A stretch of 64,000 bases of DNA from Glandiceps talaboti. Lineage: Eukaryota; Hemichordata; Enteropneusta; Spengelidae. Position numbers and translations under genes: made by a program. How positions within the stretch are numbered: position 1 is the first letter of the stretch; the number at the start of each line of letters is the position of its first letter. Positions 49,951 through 61,350 of this stretch are shown piece after piece. The stretch covers positions 21,417,225 through 21,481,224 of the forward strand of contig NC_135557.1 of assembly GCF_964340395.1 (NCBI RefSeq). The letters run 5' to 3'. Below the pieces are notes generated by a model. It did no database searches, had not been told where the DNA came from, and saw only the letters and a list, made by a program, of their open reading frames with translations.

Positions 49951-50509
49951 TGCACGTGTATTAATTAGTACTTCCATGTATTAAAGTGTGTGCTTGTATG
50001 TCTTTGTGTATCACTGTGTATCACCTATTATTACTATCAAATCAAACAGTTTGATTTAAAAGTAGCAATTCAGAATTGAAGCAGTTTGATTTAATGATAA
50101 AATATCAAAGTAATTGTTTTATTAATACAACTTTCATTCAAAATTATCAATGGTCAAAGTATTTGATAAGAGCGATCTTTGTGGATTTTGAACAGAGCAA
50201 AGCGGAGCCGAATTAATCCATGAAGGTCTGGTTCTCTTACTGACTTTGAAATCACCTTTTGGTTGATTAAATTATTGGCAGTGTCAAATTTATCACTATG
50301 AACTCATATAATGGTTTGATATGCAACAGTGCTGTAAATGTATATATTGTTAGCAATTGTCAGTGTGTTAGGGATGCACATTGTTCAACTGCTCTCAGTA
50401 AAGTAAATGTTTTAATTTATACAATAGAAAATTGTAGCAAATGAGCCGAGAAGGTCTATATTGGTCAATATGTTGAGGTCATGGGATGTTGACTTCTGAA
50501 GACATAGTA
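49951..50509. other. No feature recognised
   Basis: A+T-rich DNA without supported features. Confidence 0.4.
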
Positions 50510-50900
50510 AATGACAGAAAGAAAATGTTGAGTTAAATACAGGTCCAGTTACCATATGAATAACAAGAACGGAATATACAACGTAAGACAACTGAAGACA
50601 GTACAATGTTAGATTCAGTCACAAATGGAAAGAATAACAGTAAAAACAACTTAAGACTATACAACATTAGAAACTTGTCCTGCTAATAGAGTAAAAGCAT
50701 TCAAGACAATATAATCAAATAATACAATGTTACATACTCGTCCAATTATTGTTTTAAAAAACTTAAAACAATACAAATTCAGATACTCTGTCAAGCCAAT
50801 AATGTAAAAAGAAAATTAAAGAAAACATCAGATACTTGTCCAACTAATAATATAAAAAAACTTAATACAATATAAACCTTAGAATGTTGTCCAGCCACAT
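50510..50900. repeat. ~70-bp degenerate tandem repeat
   Basis: GATACTTGTCCAACTAATAA, TAAAAACTTAAGACAATAC and similar segments recur five or six times. Confidence 0.65.
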
Positions 50901-51656
50901 GTTGATATTGTCTATCTCAGTAAGTATCAAGATGATTGTGTCTTATCAAAGACATCCTAGTAATTATAATGACACTAGCTGATGATAAACAGCTGATAGC
51001 GATGTCGTTCTTACGGCTACTTGTCAGACAAGACGAGGAACGAATATTAATTACCTATCGCAAGCTTACAGAATTTCACATCTTAAGATAATTTATGCAA
51101 GATAACACAACAACCAAACACTGAGAGTCATTTTCATGACAGGTTTGAAATGTCAAGTTTAGAATTTTGCTGTAATTAGAGAAAAAAATGACAAAGATAA
51201 CGATGCAATGTTTTTTTCTACATCTAAGTATACACTGGAATTCTCTAAGGTACAGAATCATGAGATATGACTTAGAGCTATCTGATTAGTAGAAGGCTGG
51301 AAATACTGGACTGAGACGTAGATGAAAAATACCCTACAGATAAATCTGTATTAGTGGAGGAATGGTGTATTGTGCAGGTGAGACTGCAAAATGCACAGAT
51401 TACAACTTATAGACAAATTGAACTGTTCTGATGATTTGGAATAAATTAATAGAACATCGTATGACCTCATTTTATGGTTAAGGTTGAATCTTTAAGATTG
51501 TATGTCATCTAAAGACGGTCAAATATTAAACTAATACATTATAAATTAATTCTAAAATATCTGTCTTTGATGTAAAAACTACCAAATATTGCTGTAGTTG
51601 TTTTAATTCTATGTATAGGATGAATGCAATAAATGATATTGATCAAAATAACTTAC
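50901..51656. other. No feature recognised
   Basis: 51000-51060 is mildly CpG enriched, without splice-bounded open frames. Confidence 0.4.
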
Positions 51657-51732
51657 CTAAAGATGAAAGTACAGCGTCGTCTTCACTGCTCTGTGTATCA
51701 CCCAGGGGTCGCAACCTGCTGGCCTCACCACC
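51657..51732 (-). CDS. Probable 76-nt internal exon, minus strand
   Basis: On the minus strand the exon ends TCTTTAG before a perfect donor GTAAGT (51656-51651), and it starts after an acceptor TTGTACAGTAG. Only one frame is compatible with these boundaries; it reads GGEASRLRPLGDTQSSED and then DAVLSSL, and leaves one base, giving end phase 1. GC content is near 54%, far above the flanks. The peptide is polar with an acidic SSEDD cluster, typical of a disordered or cytoplasmic linker, and I cannot name its protein. The next exon on this strand could be 11901-11948, whose phase fits, which would imply an intron near 40 kb. The + strand also has a 38-codon frame here, but without splice support. 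Confidence 0.6.
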
Positions 51733-52699
51733 CTACTGTACAAGTACAGAGCAGAATCACACCATTCAACGGATAAACCAATGATTTTTATGTAGATTAT
51801 AGAGATAGTAAGACTTGTAAAGTAAGTGTATCCGTCTATCTACTATTCACAGTCACATCTCCATGCACTGCTATGCTATGCTATGCTCTATGCCACTTCA
51901 CAATTGTTGACTCTCAGACCCCCTAACTTGCTATGTAATCTTCACATTGGAGACACTCTATACATGCTAAAAGATGTACATAACCCTTCACCTTTTCACA
52001 AATTGATGTTAAATTATCACTTCTGGGTAGTATAGAATTCATTACCGTGTTCTTCATGACATTCTCTGTTCTAAACTGCTGCAGGATTATCTTCAATTGA
52101 AAAGCAAAAATACAAATGTTTCTCTTCATGAAATGACAAGGGGTATGCTATAATGTGTTTTTTTTAATTTGCAATAGAGATATTCATAAATATTTTCAAA
52201 AATGACAAAAATGCACAAATACAGATGATTACTCGGATACATCTACAATAAGTCTTGATTCAAACTTCATATAAAAAAACATAATAGAATTCAAAATATC
52301 TCAACGTTTTTTTCTCAGTATATCGCAGCTTATATTATATACTATTTGCAATGAAATCTTCACATCAAAATGATACAGAAATTGTAAACAAAAAAATAAA
52401 AACCTACAGACTTTGTTTCAATGTCCTTAAGTGTCGTGTAATATTTTAAATCAACAGAATCCAAGGATACCACAGATATGGTTGACTTAATATACATAAT
52501 ACACACTCATTATTATCACCATTGATTGATGCTTCATTTGACAAGTTTATGGTTTAAGACAATAATTGTCTTTAGATAATAATCTATCATGTAAAAATGA
52601 GATGGGATCACTTTAATATTATTACTTTGAGTTAAGGATACATAATTTCAATAACCTATAAAATATAACAATAATATTCAAACATAATTTTATGATCTT
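51733..52699. other. No gene recognised; short (ATGCT)n
   Basis: GCTATGCTATGCTATGCTCT at 51871-51890 is a small pentamer repeat. The rest is A+T rich. Confidence 0.5.
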
Positions 52700-53365
52700 C
52701 AATGGTTACTTTGATATTATCACAATGTACTACAGGACTATAATAATTTTGATAATCTTTGAAATGAAAGTAGATTACTTTGATATTATCACAATGTACT
52801 ACAGGACTATAATAATTTTGATAACCTTTGAAATGAAAGTAGATTACTTTGATATTATCACAATGTACTACAGGACTATAATAATGTTGATAATCCATGA
52901 AATGAAAGTAGATTACTTTGATATTATCACAATGTACTACAGGACTATACTGTTGATAATCTATGAAATGAAAGTCAGTCACTTTGATATTATCACAATG
53001 TATTACAGGACTATAATAATGCTGATAATCTATGAAATGAAAGTCAGTCACTTTGATATTATCATAATGTGTTACAGGACTATAATGTTGATAATCTATG
53101 AAATGAAAGTCGATTACTTTGATATTATCACAATGTACTACAGGACTATAATAATGTTGATAATCTATGAAATGAAAGTCGATTACTTTGATATTATCAC
53201 AATGTACTACAGGAAGATAATAATTTTGATAACCTTTGAAATGAAAGTAGACTACTTTGATATTATCACAATGTATTACAGGACTATAATAATGCTGATA
53301 ATCTATAGAGTGAAAGTAGACTACCAGTACTTTGATATTGTTGCAATGTGTTACAGGACTATAAC
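52700..53365. repeat. 69-bp minisatellite, ~10 copies
   Basis: TACTTTGATATTATCACAAT, GTACTACAGGACTATAATAA and TGATAATCTATGAAATGAAA plus GTAGAT. Units start at 52707, 52776, 52845, 52914 and then at 64-75 bp intervals where three-base groups (TAA, TAG) have been lost or gained. Long frames on both strands follow from the three-fold unit length. Confidence 0.95.
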
Positions 53366-53705
53366 ATGAGGTTATTACCCGATATCACCTCTTCATTCCT
53401 CGTATCGCCGTGCGTGCTGTTTCAGCATTGTGCCAAGAGACATTAGACATGCACGCATGCACACACGGAGTCTATTGTAACAGCCCCCACCTTTGGTGGC
53501 TAATTACAGTAGATGAAATTATATTACATATCTGATACCAATAAGTAGAAACATTTGGACGTAGTTGATTTTTACTAGTGCTTTTTGTTTTACTAGTGCT
53601 TTTTAGACTTTTTATTCTTTAGTATATGGAGGGTTTTCACTTCAGTGTTACATTTTAGTGTTTTCTCTTTCTTTTCTGGCCTGAAATAAAGAATAATAAT
53701 AATAA
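53366..53705 (+). mobile_element. Possible 3' end of a non-LTR retrotransposon
   Basis: A GC-richer block (53380-53510) is followed by a CCCCCACCTTTGGTGGC stem-loop at about 53486 and, after a T-rich stretch, by CCTGAAATAAAGAATAATAA with more AAT units. A polyadenylation-like signal merging into a simple A-rich repeat is typical of CR1/L2-like 3' ends. There is no reverse transcriptase frame in the window, so this would be a 5'-truncated copy. Confidence 0.4.
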
Positions 53706-54349
53706 AAAGGTAGTAGGTAAATAATACTTACACTGGAAAAGTAGGCGTACCTACAAATGTATTAGACCCAGAAATTCTCCCAATAATGGATATATATTAT
53801 ATGTATATTGTTTGAAATAAAGAATTTTTAAATACAGATTACTGAAAAAGTAGCCACTAAGAAATTACATAATAGTTGGTTGTTTATGACAGCTTATAGC
53901 CTTTATTTATATCCCTATGAGCAATACTAAATTCTGGTGATTTATTAGTATATTATCACAATTTGAATGTTGACTTTATAGAACAAAGTGTTTTAGTAGT
54001 ACACATTATTTAAATGTCATTATCTCTTCATACATAAGAAATGAAATTCACAGTACATGATATGATGATTAAATGGCATTATAAATGACCTTTGACCTAA
54101 TCTTTCATCTCATCAACATTTTAATACATGTAATACCAATTATCACATTTAAGTAATACACTTGCTATTTATGTGTATAATTCATCACTTTAATTTCTCA
54201 TTTTGCCATAATGTCAACCTCTCCATACACATATTAATTACATTATGTTGCAAAAGTGTAACAACTGCAATTTAAAATTTTGTCAAAATTTATTCACTGC
54301 ATGCACAAACTGCAACTATGTGTTCAGGAACTAATCTAACTTTCACATT
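53706..54349. other. No feature recognised
   Basis: A+T-rich spacer. A second AAATAAAGAATTTTTAAATA at about 53814 echoes the AATAAAGAATAA end of the preceding element. Confidence 0.4.
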
Positions 54350-55222
54350 TTAATATAATTATGGATTCATTTAATATGGCAATAATAACAATGTTGTAAA
54401 ATGTAATAATTATGGATTCATTTAATATGGCAACTATGTTGTTAAATGTAACAATTATGGATTCATTTAATATGGCAACTATGTTGTAAAATGTAACAAT
54501 TATGGATTCATTTAATATGGCAACTATGTTGTTAAATGTAACAATTATGGATTCATTTAATATGGCAACTATGTTGTTAAATGTAACAATTATGGATGCA
54601 TATGATATGGCAACTATGTTGTAAAATGTAACAATTATGGATTCATTTAATATGGCAACTATGTTGTAAAATGTAACAATTATGGATGAATTTAATATGG
54701 CAACTATGTTGTAAAATGTAACAATTATGGATGAATTTAATATGGCAACTATGTTGTAAAATGTAACAATTATGGATGAATTTAATATGGCAACTATGTT
54801 GTAAAATGTAACAATTATGGATGAATTTAATATGGCAACTGTGTTGTAAAATGTAACAATTATGGATGCATTTGATATGGCAACTATGTTGTAAAATGTA
54901 ACAATTATGGATGAATTTAATATGGCAACTATGTTGTAAAATGTAACAATTATGGATGAATTTAATATGGCAACTATGTTGTAAAATGTAACAATTATGG
55001 ATGAATTTAATATGGCAACTATGTTGTAGCATGTAACAATTATGGATGAATTTAATATGGCAACTATGTTGTAACATGTAACAATTATGGATGAATTTAA
55101 TATGGCAACTATGTTGTAACATGTAACAATTATGGATGAATTTAATATGGCAACTATGTTAACATGTAACAATTATTGGTACATATGATATGGCAACTGT
55201 GTTGTAAAATGTAACAATAAGA
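54350..55222. repeat. 45-bp minisatellite, ~19 copies
   Basis: ATGGATGAATTTAATATGGC, AACTATGTTGTAAAATGTAA and CAATT. Three sub-variants cluster: ATTCATTT on the left, ATGAATTT in the middle and right, and GTAGCATG/GTAACATG at the far right. The 278-codon minus frame with a 15-residue period comes from the unit length. Confidence 0.97.
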
Positions 55223-55269
55223 ATTTCATATGGTACCATGTCTCAGGCATACAACTGTGTTCATTTTCA

Positions 55270-55720
55270 GGCCAAGTGTGTGATATACAACTTACAAGTG
55301 TCTGTCACTGTACAAGTACAAACCATGTCGTTGACATGCCTGAACGCTTACAGTTCCAGGCTGACTTACAAGTGTCTGTTACTTTGTACATTTACATTGA
55401 TGTCTGTTACTCTATATGTTCATTCACAATTTCTCTACATACAAGTATCTGTTAATGTGTCTGTTACTGCGTACCGACAAGTCTCTAACATACCGTGTGC
55501 AATATACAACCCAGTTACTGTTTACATTTACAGTTCAATTTACAGATGAAATCTCTGACATACAGATGTCTGTTACTACATTTACAGTTTTTGACATAAA
55601 AGTATCCGTTACAGTATATTTACATTTACTGTGAATATTTACAGATCAGGTTTCTGACATACATGTTTCTGTTACAATGTATTTACATTTTTAGAAGTGT
55701 CTGTTACTGTGTATATTTAC
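55270..55720. repeat. Degenerate ~45-bp tandem repeat
   Basis: ACTTACAAGTGTCTGTTACT, GTACATTTACAG and TCTCTGACATACA recur about ten times in varied order. Confidence 0.7.
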
Positions 55721-55744
55721 AGAAAAACTTTGTCCATCACTGTA

Positions 55745-58330
55745 CTATGTAGTATTTGAGGTGGAGAAAAGTTGTCTACATATATCAACAAAGTATTTAA
55801 GGCAGAGAAACATTGACTATATTACAATTATTATTTGTGGCTGAGAAAATATTGCATATAATATTGGCACAATATTGGAGGCATAAAAACGTCTATTGCC
55901 TTTTAGTATTTGAGGTAGGGAAATTCCCATTGCCATAGTATTTGAGGTAGGGAAATGTACATTGCCATAGTATTTGAGGTAGGGAAATGTACATTGCCAT
56001 AGTATTTGAGGTAGAGAAATGTCTACTGCCATAGTATTTGAGGTAGAGAAATGTCTACTGCCATAGTATTTGAGGTAGGGAAATGTCTACTGCCATAGTA
56101 TTTGAGGTAGGGAAATGTCTATTGCCATGATAGGATTTGAGGTAGAGAAATGTCTATTACCATAGTATTTGAGGTAGGGAAATGTCTATTGCCATAGTAT
56201 TTGATGTAGGGAAATGTCTATTGTTATACAGTATTTGAGGTAGGGAAATGTCTATTGCCATAGTATTTGACGTAGAGAAATGTCTATTGCCATAGTATTT
56301 GATGTAGGGAAATGTCTATTGCCATAGTATTTGAGGTAGGGAAATGTCTATTGCCATAGTATTTCAGGTAGAGAAATGTCTATTGCCATAGTATTTGAGG
56401 TAGGGAAACGTCTATTGCCATAGTATTTCAGGTAGAGAAATGTCTATTGCCATAGTATCTGAGGTAGGGAAATGTCTATTGCAATAGTATTTAAGGTAGA
56501 GAAATGTCCATTGCCATAGTATTTGAGGTAGAGAAATGTCCATTGCCATAGTATTTGAGGTAGGGAAATGTCTATTGCCATAGTATTTGAGGTAGAGAAA
56601 TGTCTATTGCAATAGTATTTAAGGTAGGGAAATGTCTATTGCCATAGTATTTGAGGTAGAGAAATGTCTATTGCCATAGTATTTGAGGTAGGGAAATGTC
56701 TATTGCCATATTATTTGAGGTTGGGATGTGTCTATTGCAATAGTATTTAAGGTAGAGAAATGGCCATTGCCATAGTATTTGAGGTAGAGAAATGTCTATT
56801 GCAATAGTATTTGAGGTAGAGAAATGTTCATTGCCATAGTATTTGTGGTAGGGAAATGTCTATTGCCATATTATTTGAGGTTGGGATGTGTCTATTGCAA
56901 TAGTATTTAAGGTAGAGAAATGGCCATTGCCATAGTATTTGAGGTAGAGAAATGTCTATTGCCATAGTATTTGAGGTAGAGAAATGTATATTGCCATAGT
57001 ATTTGAGGTAGGGAAATGTCTATTGCCATAGTATTTGAGGTAGGGAAATGTCTATTGTCATAGTATTTGAGGTAGAGAAATGTCTATTGTCATAGTATTT
57101 CAGGTAGGGAAATGTCTATTGCCATAGTATTTCAGGTAGAGAAATGTCTATTGCCATAGTATTTGAGGTAGAGAAATGTCTATTGCCATAGTATTTGAGG
57201 TAGAGAAATGTCTATTACCATAGTATTTCAGGTAATGTCCATTGCCATAGTATTTCAGGTAATGTCTATTGCCATAGTATTTGAGGTAGAGAAATGTCTA
57301 TTACCATAGTATTTGAGGTAGAGAAATGTCTATTGCCATAGTATTTGAGGTAGAGAAATGTCTATTACCATAGTATTTCAGGTAATGTCCATTGCCATAG
57401 TATTTCAGGTAATGTCTATTGCCATAGTATTTGAGGTAGAGAAATGTCTATTACCATAGTATTTGAGGTAGAGAAATGTCTATTGCCATAGTATTTGAGG
57501 TAGAGAAATGTCTATTACCATAGTATTTCAGGTAGAGATATGTCTATTGCCATAGTATTTGAGGTAGGGAAATGTCTATTGCCATAGTATTTAAGGTAGA
57601 GAAATGTCTATTGCCATAGTATTTAAGGTAGAGAAATGTCCATTGCCATAGTATTTAAGGTAGAGAAATGTCTATTGCCATAGTATTTGATGTAGGGAAA
57701 TGTCTATTGCCATAGTATTTGATGTAGGGAAATGTCTATTGCCATAGTATTTGAGGTAGAGAAATGTCTATTACCATAGTATTTCAGGTAATGTCCATTG
57801 CCATAGTATTTCAGGTAATGTCTATTGCCATAGTATTTGAGGTAGAGAAATGTCTATTACCATAGTATTTGAGGTAGAGAAATGTCTATTGCCATAGTAT
57901 TTGAGGTAGAGAAATGTCTATTACCATAGTATTTCAGGTAATGTCCATTGCCATAGTATTTCAGGTAATGTCTATTGCCATAGTATTTGAGGTAGAGAAA
58001 TGTCTATTACCATAGTATTTGAGGTAGAGAAATGTCTATTGCCATAGTATTTGAGGTAGAGAAATGTCTATTACCATAGTATTTCAGGTAGAGATATGTC
58101 TATTGCCATAGTATTTGAGGTAGGGAAATGTCTATTGCCATAGTATTTAAGGTAGAGAAATGTCTATTGCCATAGTATTTAAGGTAGAGAAATGTCCATT
58201 GCCATAGTATTTAAGGTAGAGAAATGTCTATTGCCATAGTATTTGATGTAGGGAAATGTCTATTGCCATAGTATTTGATGTAGGGAAATGTCTATTGCCA
58301 TAGTATTTCAGGCAGGAAAACGTTGTCTAT
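55745..58330. repeat. 32-bp minisatellite, ~80 copies, with nested higher-order repeats
   Basis: The unit is ATAGTATTTGAGGTAGAGAA plus ATGTCTATTGCC. Variants (GGGAAA, CAGGTAATG, TATTACC, GATGTAGGG) allow larger structure to be read. A deleted unit, CAGGTAATGTCC, sits at 57231, 57381, 57787 and 57937: a 150-bp block is doubled inside a 556-bp block that is itself doubled (57231-57786 and 57787-58342). The left part (55745-56000) is more diverged. Confidence 0.97.
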
Positions 58331-58342
58331 CAACATTTAGTA

Positions 58343-58800
58343 TTTGAGGTTACAACCACCAATATTTGCCTGCAGCTATTGACAACCATTGTAGCATGAC
58401 ATGATATTACCACAGGACTACAACTATCCTCTTCAATTAGCTCCTTCTAATTGGCCTACTCAATATATCCATAGTAACCTTGAGTAAGTTATACAGCTAG
58501 CAATTATTTCCTCCCTTACTAAACTCTTATTACCCTAGATTTCCTTACAAATTCAAAATGTCAAACTCATAATGTCACATTTTTAGTTGTTTTTTTATAT
58601 ATTTTTTCCAGATTTGTGTGGTTCAGCTGTCAGGGATTTTGGTAGTTATTGATGGTATTGTCTCCTGAGAGATGACAGAAAGCTACAGTAGACATCTTGT
58701 ATGCAGCAGTATTTGCTATGAATCATTGCTTCAATTGAAGTCGGTACTTCTGTAGAATAATAACGATGTCTGACATTTCTATACATCTTACACTTTAAGT
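58343..58800. other. No feature recognised
   Basis: A+T-rich flank of the 32-bp array. Confidence 0.4.
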
Positions 58801-58880
58801 TTAAAGTGGTAATACGGATGAGAAATTGATATTTATTTTAAATTTTGGATTTATAAATCAACTTTAGTATTGATGGTCTT
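58801..58880. mobile_element. TTAA-type palindromic MITE, fragment
   Basis: TTAAAGTGGTAATACGGATG followed by ATATTTATTTTAAATTTTGG matches about 70 bp of the left arm of the TTAA element. The rest is missing. TTAA is intact at 58801-58804. Confidence 0.65.
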
Positions 58881-58959
58881 AGTTGTTTGGTATATTTGTT
58901 CCAATATTTTGTAATGTTTAATAATTTTACTTCTCCACCCTAAATGTTATCTTTACAAT

Positions 58960-59580
58960 AAACATTATTGCTGTTACTACTTGTGTGGTCATGGTTGCTA
59001 CGAACAATTATGTCAATATATCTTGAACTATATCTTCTGCTACATATCTTAAGAAACACTTCAACTAACGTTCATCTTTGTCCCTTGAGAAAGTTGTTGT
59101 AAGATATTGTACAGTGTTCCACTTTGCTGTTGCTAATACTGTGGTGATGGTTGCTAAGAGCTAATACTGTGGTGATGGTTGCTAAGAGCTAATACTGTGG
59201 TGATGGTTGCTAAGAGCTAATACTGTGGTGATGGTTGCTAAGAGCTAATACTGTGGTGATGGTTGCTAAGAGCTAATACTGTGGTGATGGTTGCTAAGAG
59301 CTAATACTGTGGTGATGGTTGCTAAGAGCTAATACTGTGGTCATGGTTGCTAAGAGCTAATACTGTGGTGATGGTTGCTAAGAGCTAATACTGTGGTGAT
59401 GGTTGCTAAGAGCTAATACTGTGGTGATGGTTGCTAAGAGCTAATACTGTGGTGATGGTTGCTAAGAGCTAATACTGTGGTGATGGTTGCTAAGAACAAT
59501 TCTGTTAATGTATCTTGAACTGCATCTTCTGCTACACATCTTAAGAAACACTTCAACTAACTTTCAGCTCTGTACCTTCA
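58960..59580. repeat. 28-bp minisatellite (13 copies) between duplicated flanks
   Basis: The core array, 59133-59495, repeats CTAATACTGTGGTGATGGTT plus GCTAAGAG with one substitution (TCATGG at about 59341). The left flank, 58970-59090, and the right flank, 59475-59580, are themselves copies of each other: CATGGTTGCTACGAACAATT vs GATGGTTGCTAAGAACAATT, then ATATCTTGAACT, TCTTCTGCTAC and AAGAAACACTTCAACTAAC. The 28-mer lies at the joint of this larger duplication. Confidence 0.95.
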
Positions 59581-59634
59581 GAAGTTTAAAATGTAGTTTT
59601 TACTCCTCATATTTCATAGACCTATAGTCGTACA

Positions 59635-60256
59635 TTAAAGTAGCCATATGGATGAAGATTGGGTATTTCTTTTTTATTTGTAATTCATAAACAATAGTAT
59701 AATGGCGTCCTACTTGAAAAACCAAAGTGAAAAAGGTACGTCCTTGCATGGATCTAGAAAACAAGAAAAAAAAGAAAAGATTTTTACAAAGTCAGATGAT
59801 GAAATATAAAAATGTTAGTAAGATGTGTGTAAATCTAGAAAGCCAATTTCTTTTTAAGTTAACTGGCTGTCATTGTATATACATGTTTGGATGTAAGGCC
59901 CAAAGACAAAGTTACAGATGTTTCAATAAAAATTGAAATCATCATCAAAAAAAAAGTCTTTGTAACTCCTGAAATTTTCTTCCCAAAGTAATTGTCTCAC
60001 TTATTCTTCTAAGATGTCAAACTGTTTGTAACTCTAATTAATGTGGTGACAATGCAGAAAAAAGATTAATACATATGTAAAAATAAAGTTTTATTGTACC
60101 TACAATAACAACCTTTTTACACATTTTGTAGCTTTTTGCAATGTATTGAGTTACACAGAGACTTGGTGTATGTTGTTTCACATTGATTTTTCAAGTAGGA
60201 AGTCATGATAAAATTGTTTTACAAATCCAAAACAAATATCCATATGGCCACTTCAA
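59635..60256. mobile_element. TTAA-type palindromic MITE, copy with nested insertions
   Basis: The left terminus, TTAAAGTAGCCATATGGATG, and the right terminus, CCATATGGCCACTTCAA, are intact apart from one base in the right TTAA. The right arm and centre (TATTGTACCTACAATAACA) are well preserved. The left arm is split by the retrocopy at 59747-59955 and by about 55 extra bases around 59970-60030 flanked by TTTGTAACTC repeats. Confidence 0.8.
59747..59955 (+). mobile_element. Short processed retrocopy with AATAAA and poly(A)
   Basis: The insert ends AATAAA (59925-59930), 16 bases, then A9 (59947-59955). GTCCTTG (59740-59746) before it and GTCTTTG (59956-59962) after it resemble a target duplication with one change; both derive from the AAGTCCTTG motif of the host element. 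The insert is a 5'-truncated copy of an mRNA 3' end, oriented +. A 69-codon frame in it is not recognised and may be 3'-UTR or the end of a coding region. Confidence 0.6.
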
Positions 60257-60590
60257 CTATTGAGTCATCTTTGGTTGAATACTATGCAATGTAGACACTA
60301 CTAAAACTTCCTATACAATGTGTATTCCACTCAGTAGTTTTTACTTTCATTTTTCAACCAAAAATCACATCTTTTAAAACCTAATTTGCATATCAATAAT
60401 GGTGGGGTGTCATTTAATCATGAGGAGTGTGATGGGGTGTCATTCCCCAGTAGTCAGACACAACGAGAAAGAGATACTATGCTCACTGGAAAAATAAAGT
60501 AGTGACAATATTCAAATGCCAACGAGAATTTTATATGCTGTTTATCTAATTAAGATACTAGTAAATTACTTTCTAATTACAGACCACAAC
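60257..60590. other. No feature recognised
   Basis: GGTGGGGTGTCATTTAATCA and GATGGGGTGTCATTCCCC form a short direct repeat near 60402 and 60431; otherwise A+T rich. Confidence 0.45.
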
Positions 60591-60866
60591 CACTCTGTAT
60601 TCACCAACTGCAATGTACTAATACACAAACATAAATTTCAATTAATATGGCCATAGGTGTTGAAGATTTGCCAACAGTAATGTACTAATTTACAAACATA
60701 AATTTCAATTACAATGTAATGTGGTCATAGCTGTTGACAGAATCACCAACATCAATGTACTAATACATAAACATATATTCCAATTAATGTGGCCATAGAT
60801 GTTGACATTTTCACCAACAGCTTAATGAAATGTAAACATAACTCTAAATTAATGTGGCCATAACTT
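60591..60866. repeat. ~77-bp tandem array, part left of the SINE
   Basis: Four diverged units: CCAACAGTAATGTACTAATT, ACAAACATAAATTTCAATTA, ATGTGGCCATAGCTGTTGAC. It continues at 61222-61350 beyond the SINE. Confidence 0.85.
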
Positions 60867-60871
60867 CAACA

Positions 60872-61216
60872 ATAATAATTATGTTAGTTTTTTATATATA
60901 GCGTTTTCCCATTCTGTGCTCAAAGTGTTTTACAATTACTACCCCTAGCATGAATCTATATCAGCACAACAGCCCTGTATACTTCCTCAACTCCCTGGGG
61001 AGCATACAACCCATTGCAGCCTTTATTAGTGTATAGGATTTAAGCATTCACAATGCAACCTCTATCCTACCAGGTCCCCAATTATACAACTGGGTTGACT
61101 GAGGCACAATCACAAGGACTTTAGCCATTCAGAAACAAATGACGGCAGCGGGACTTGAACGTGCAACTTGCAGATTTCAAGCCGGCCACTCTAACTATGG
61201 ACCATCATGACTCCTA
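60872..61216 (-). mobile_element. tRNA-derived SINE, full length, inserted in a tandem array
   Basis: On the minus strand the element opens with a tRNA-like head: a box A-like TAGTTAGAGTGG (61197-61186) and a box B-like CGTTCAAGTCC (61161-61151), the internal promoter of RNA polymerase III. The body follows (GTGCCTCAGTCAACCCAGTT, GGACCTGGTAGGATAGAGGT, GGCTGCAATGGGTTGTATGC). The tail (GTAAAACACTTTGAGCACAG, AAAACGCTATATATAAAAA) resembles the conserved 3' end of several invertebrate SINEs. CAACA flanks it (60867-60871 and 61217-61221). The tail ends in AT-rich bases rather than pure A. Confidence 0.85.
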
Positions 61217-61221
61217 CAACA

Positions 61222-61350
61222 GGGTACATGTAAATTACATGTAATGTATTAAATCACAAACAAAGATTTAACTTAATGTGGCCATGTGTTGACATATTCA
61301 TCAACAGATATACTAATACATAAATTTGAATTAGTGTGGCCACACCTGTT
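61222..61350. repeat. ~77-bp tandem array, part right of the SINE
   Basis: Two further units (AATGTATTAAATCACAAACA, TTAATGTGGCCATGTGTTGA, ATCAACAGATATACTAATAC). Confidence 0.8.

Noticed and set aside
50890-50970. Minus-strand peptide EIDNINMWLDNILR as an exon
   Set aside because: Part of it overlaps the ~70-bp degenerate array, and no acceptor/donor pair fits the frame.
54336-55172. A 278-codon minus frame as a gene
   Set aside because: It is the 45-bp array translated; a second minus-strand phase is also open over the same units.
61140-61205. A genuine tRNA gene
   Set aside because: Box A- and B-like motifs exist but belong to the SINE head. I could not form a complete cloverleaf, and the body and tail of the SINE follow directly.
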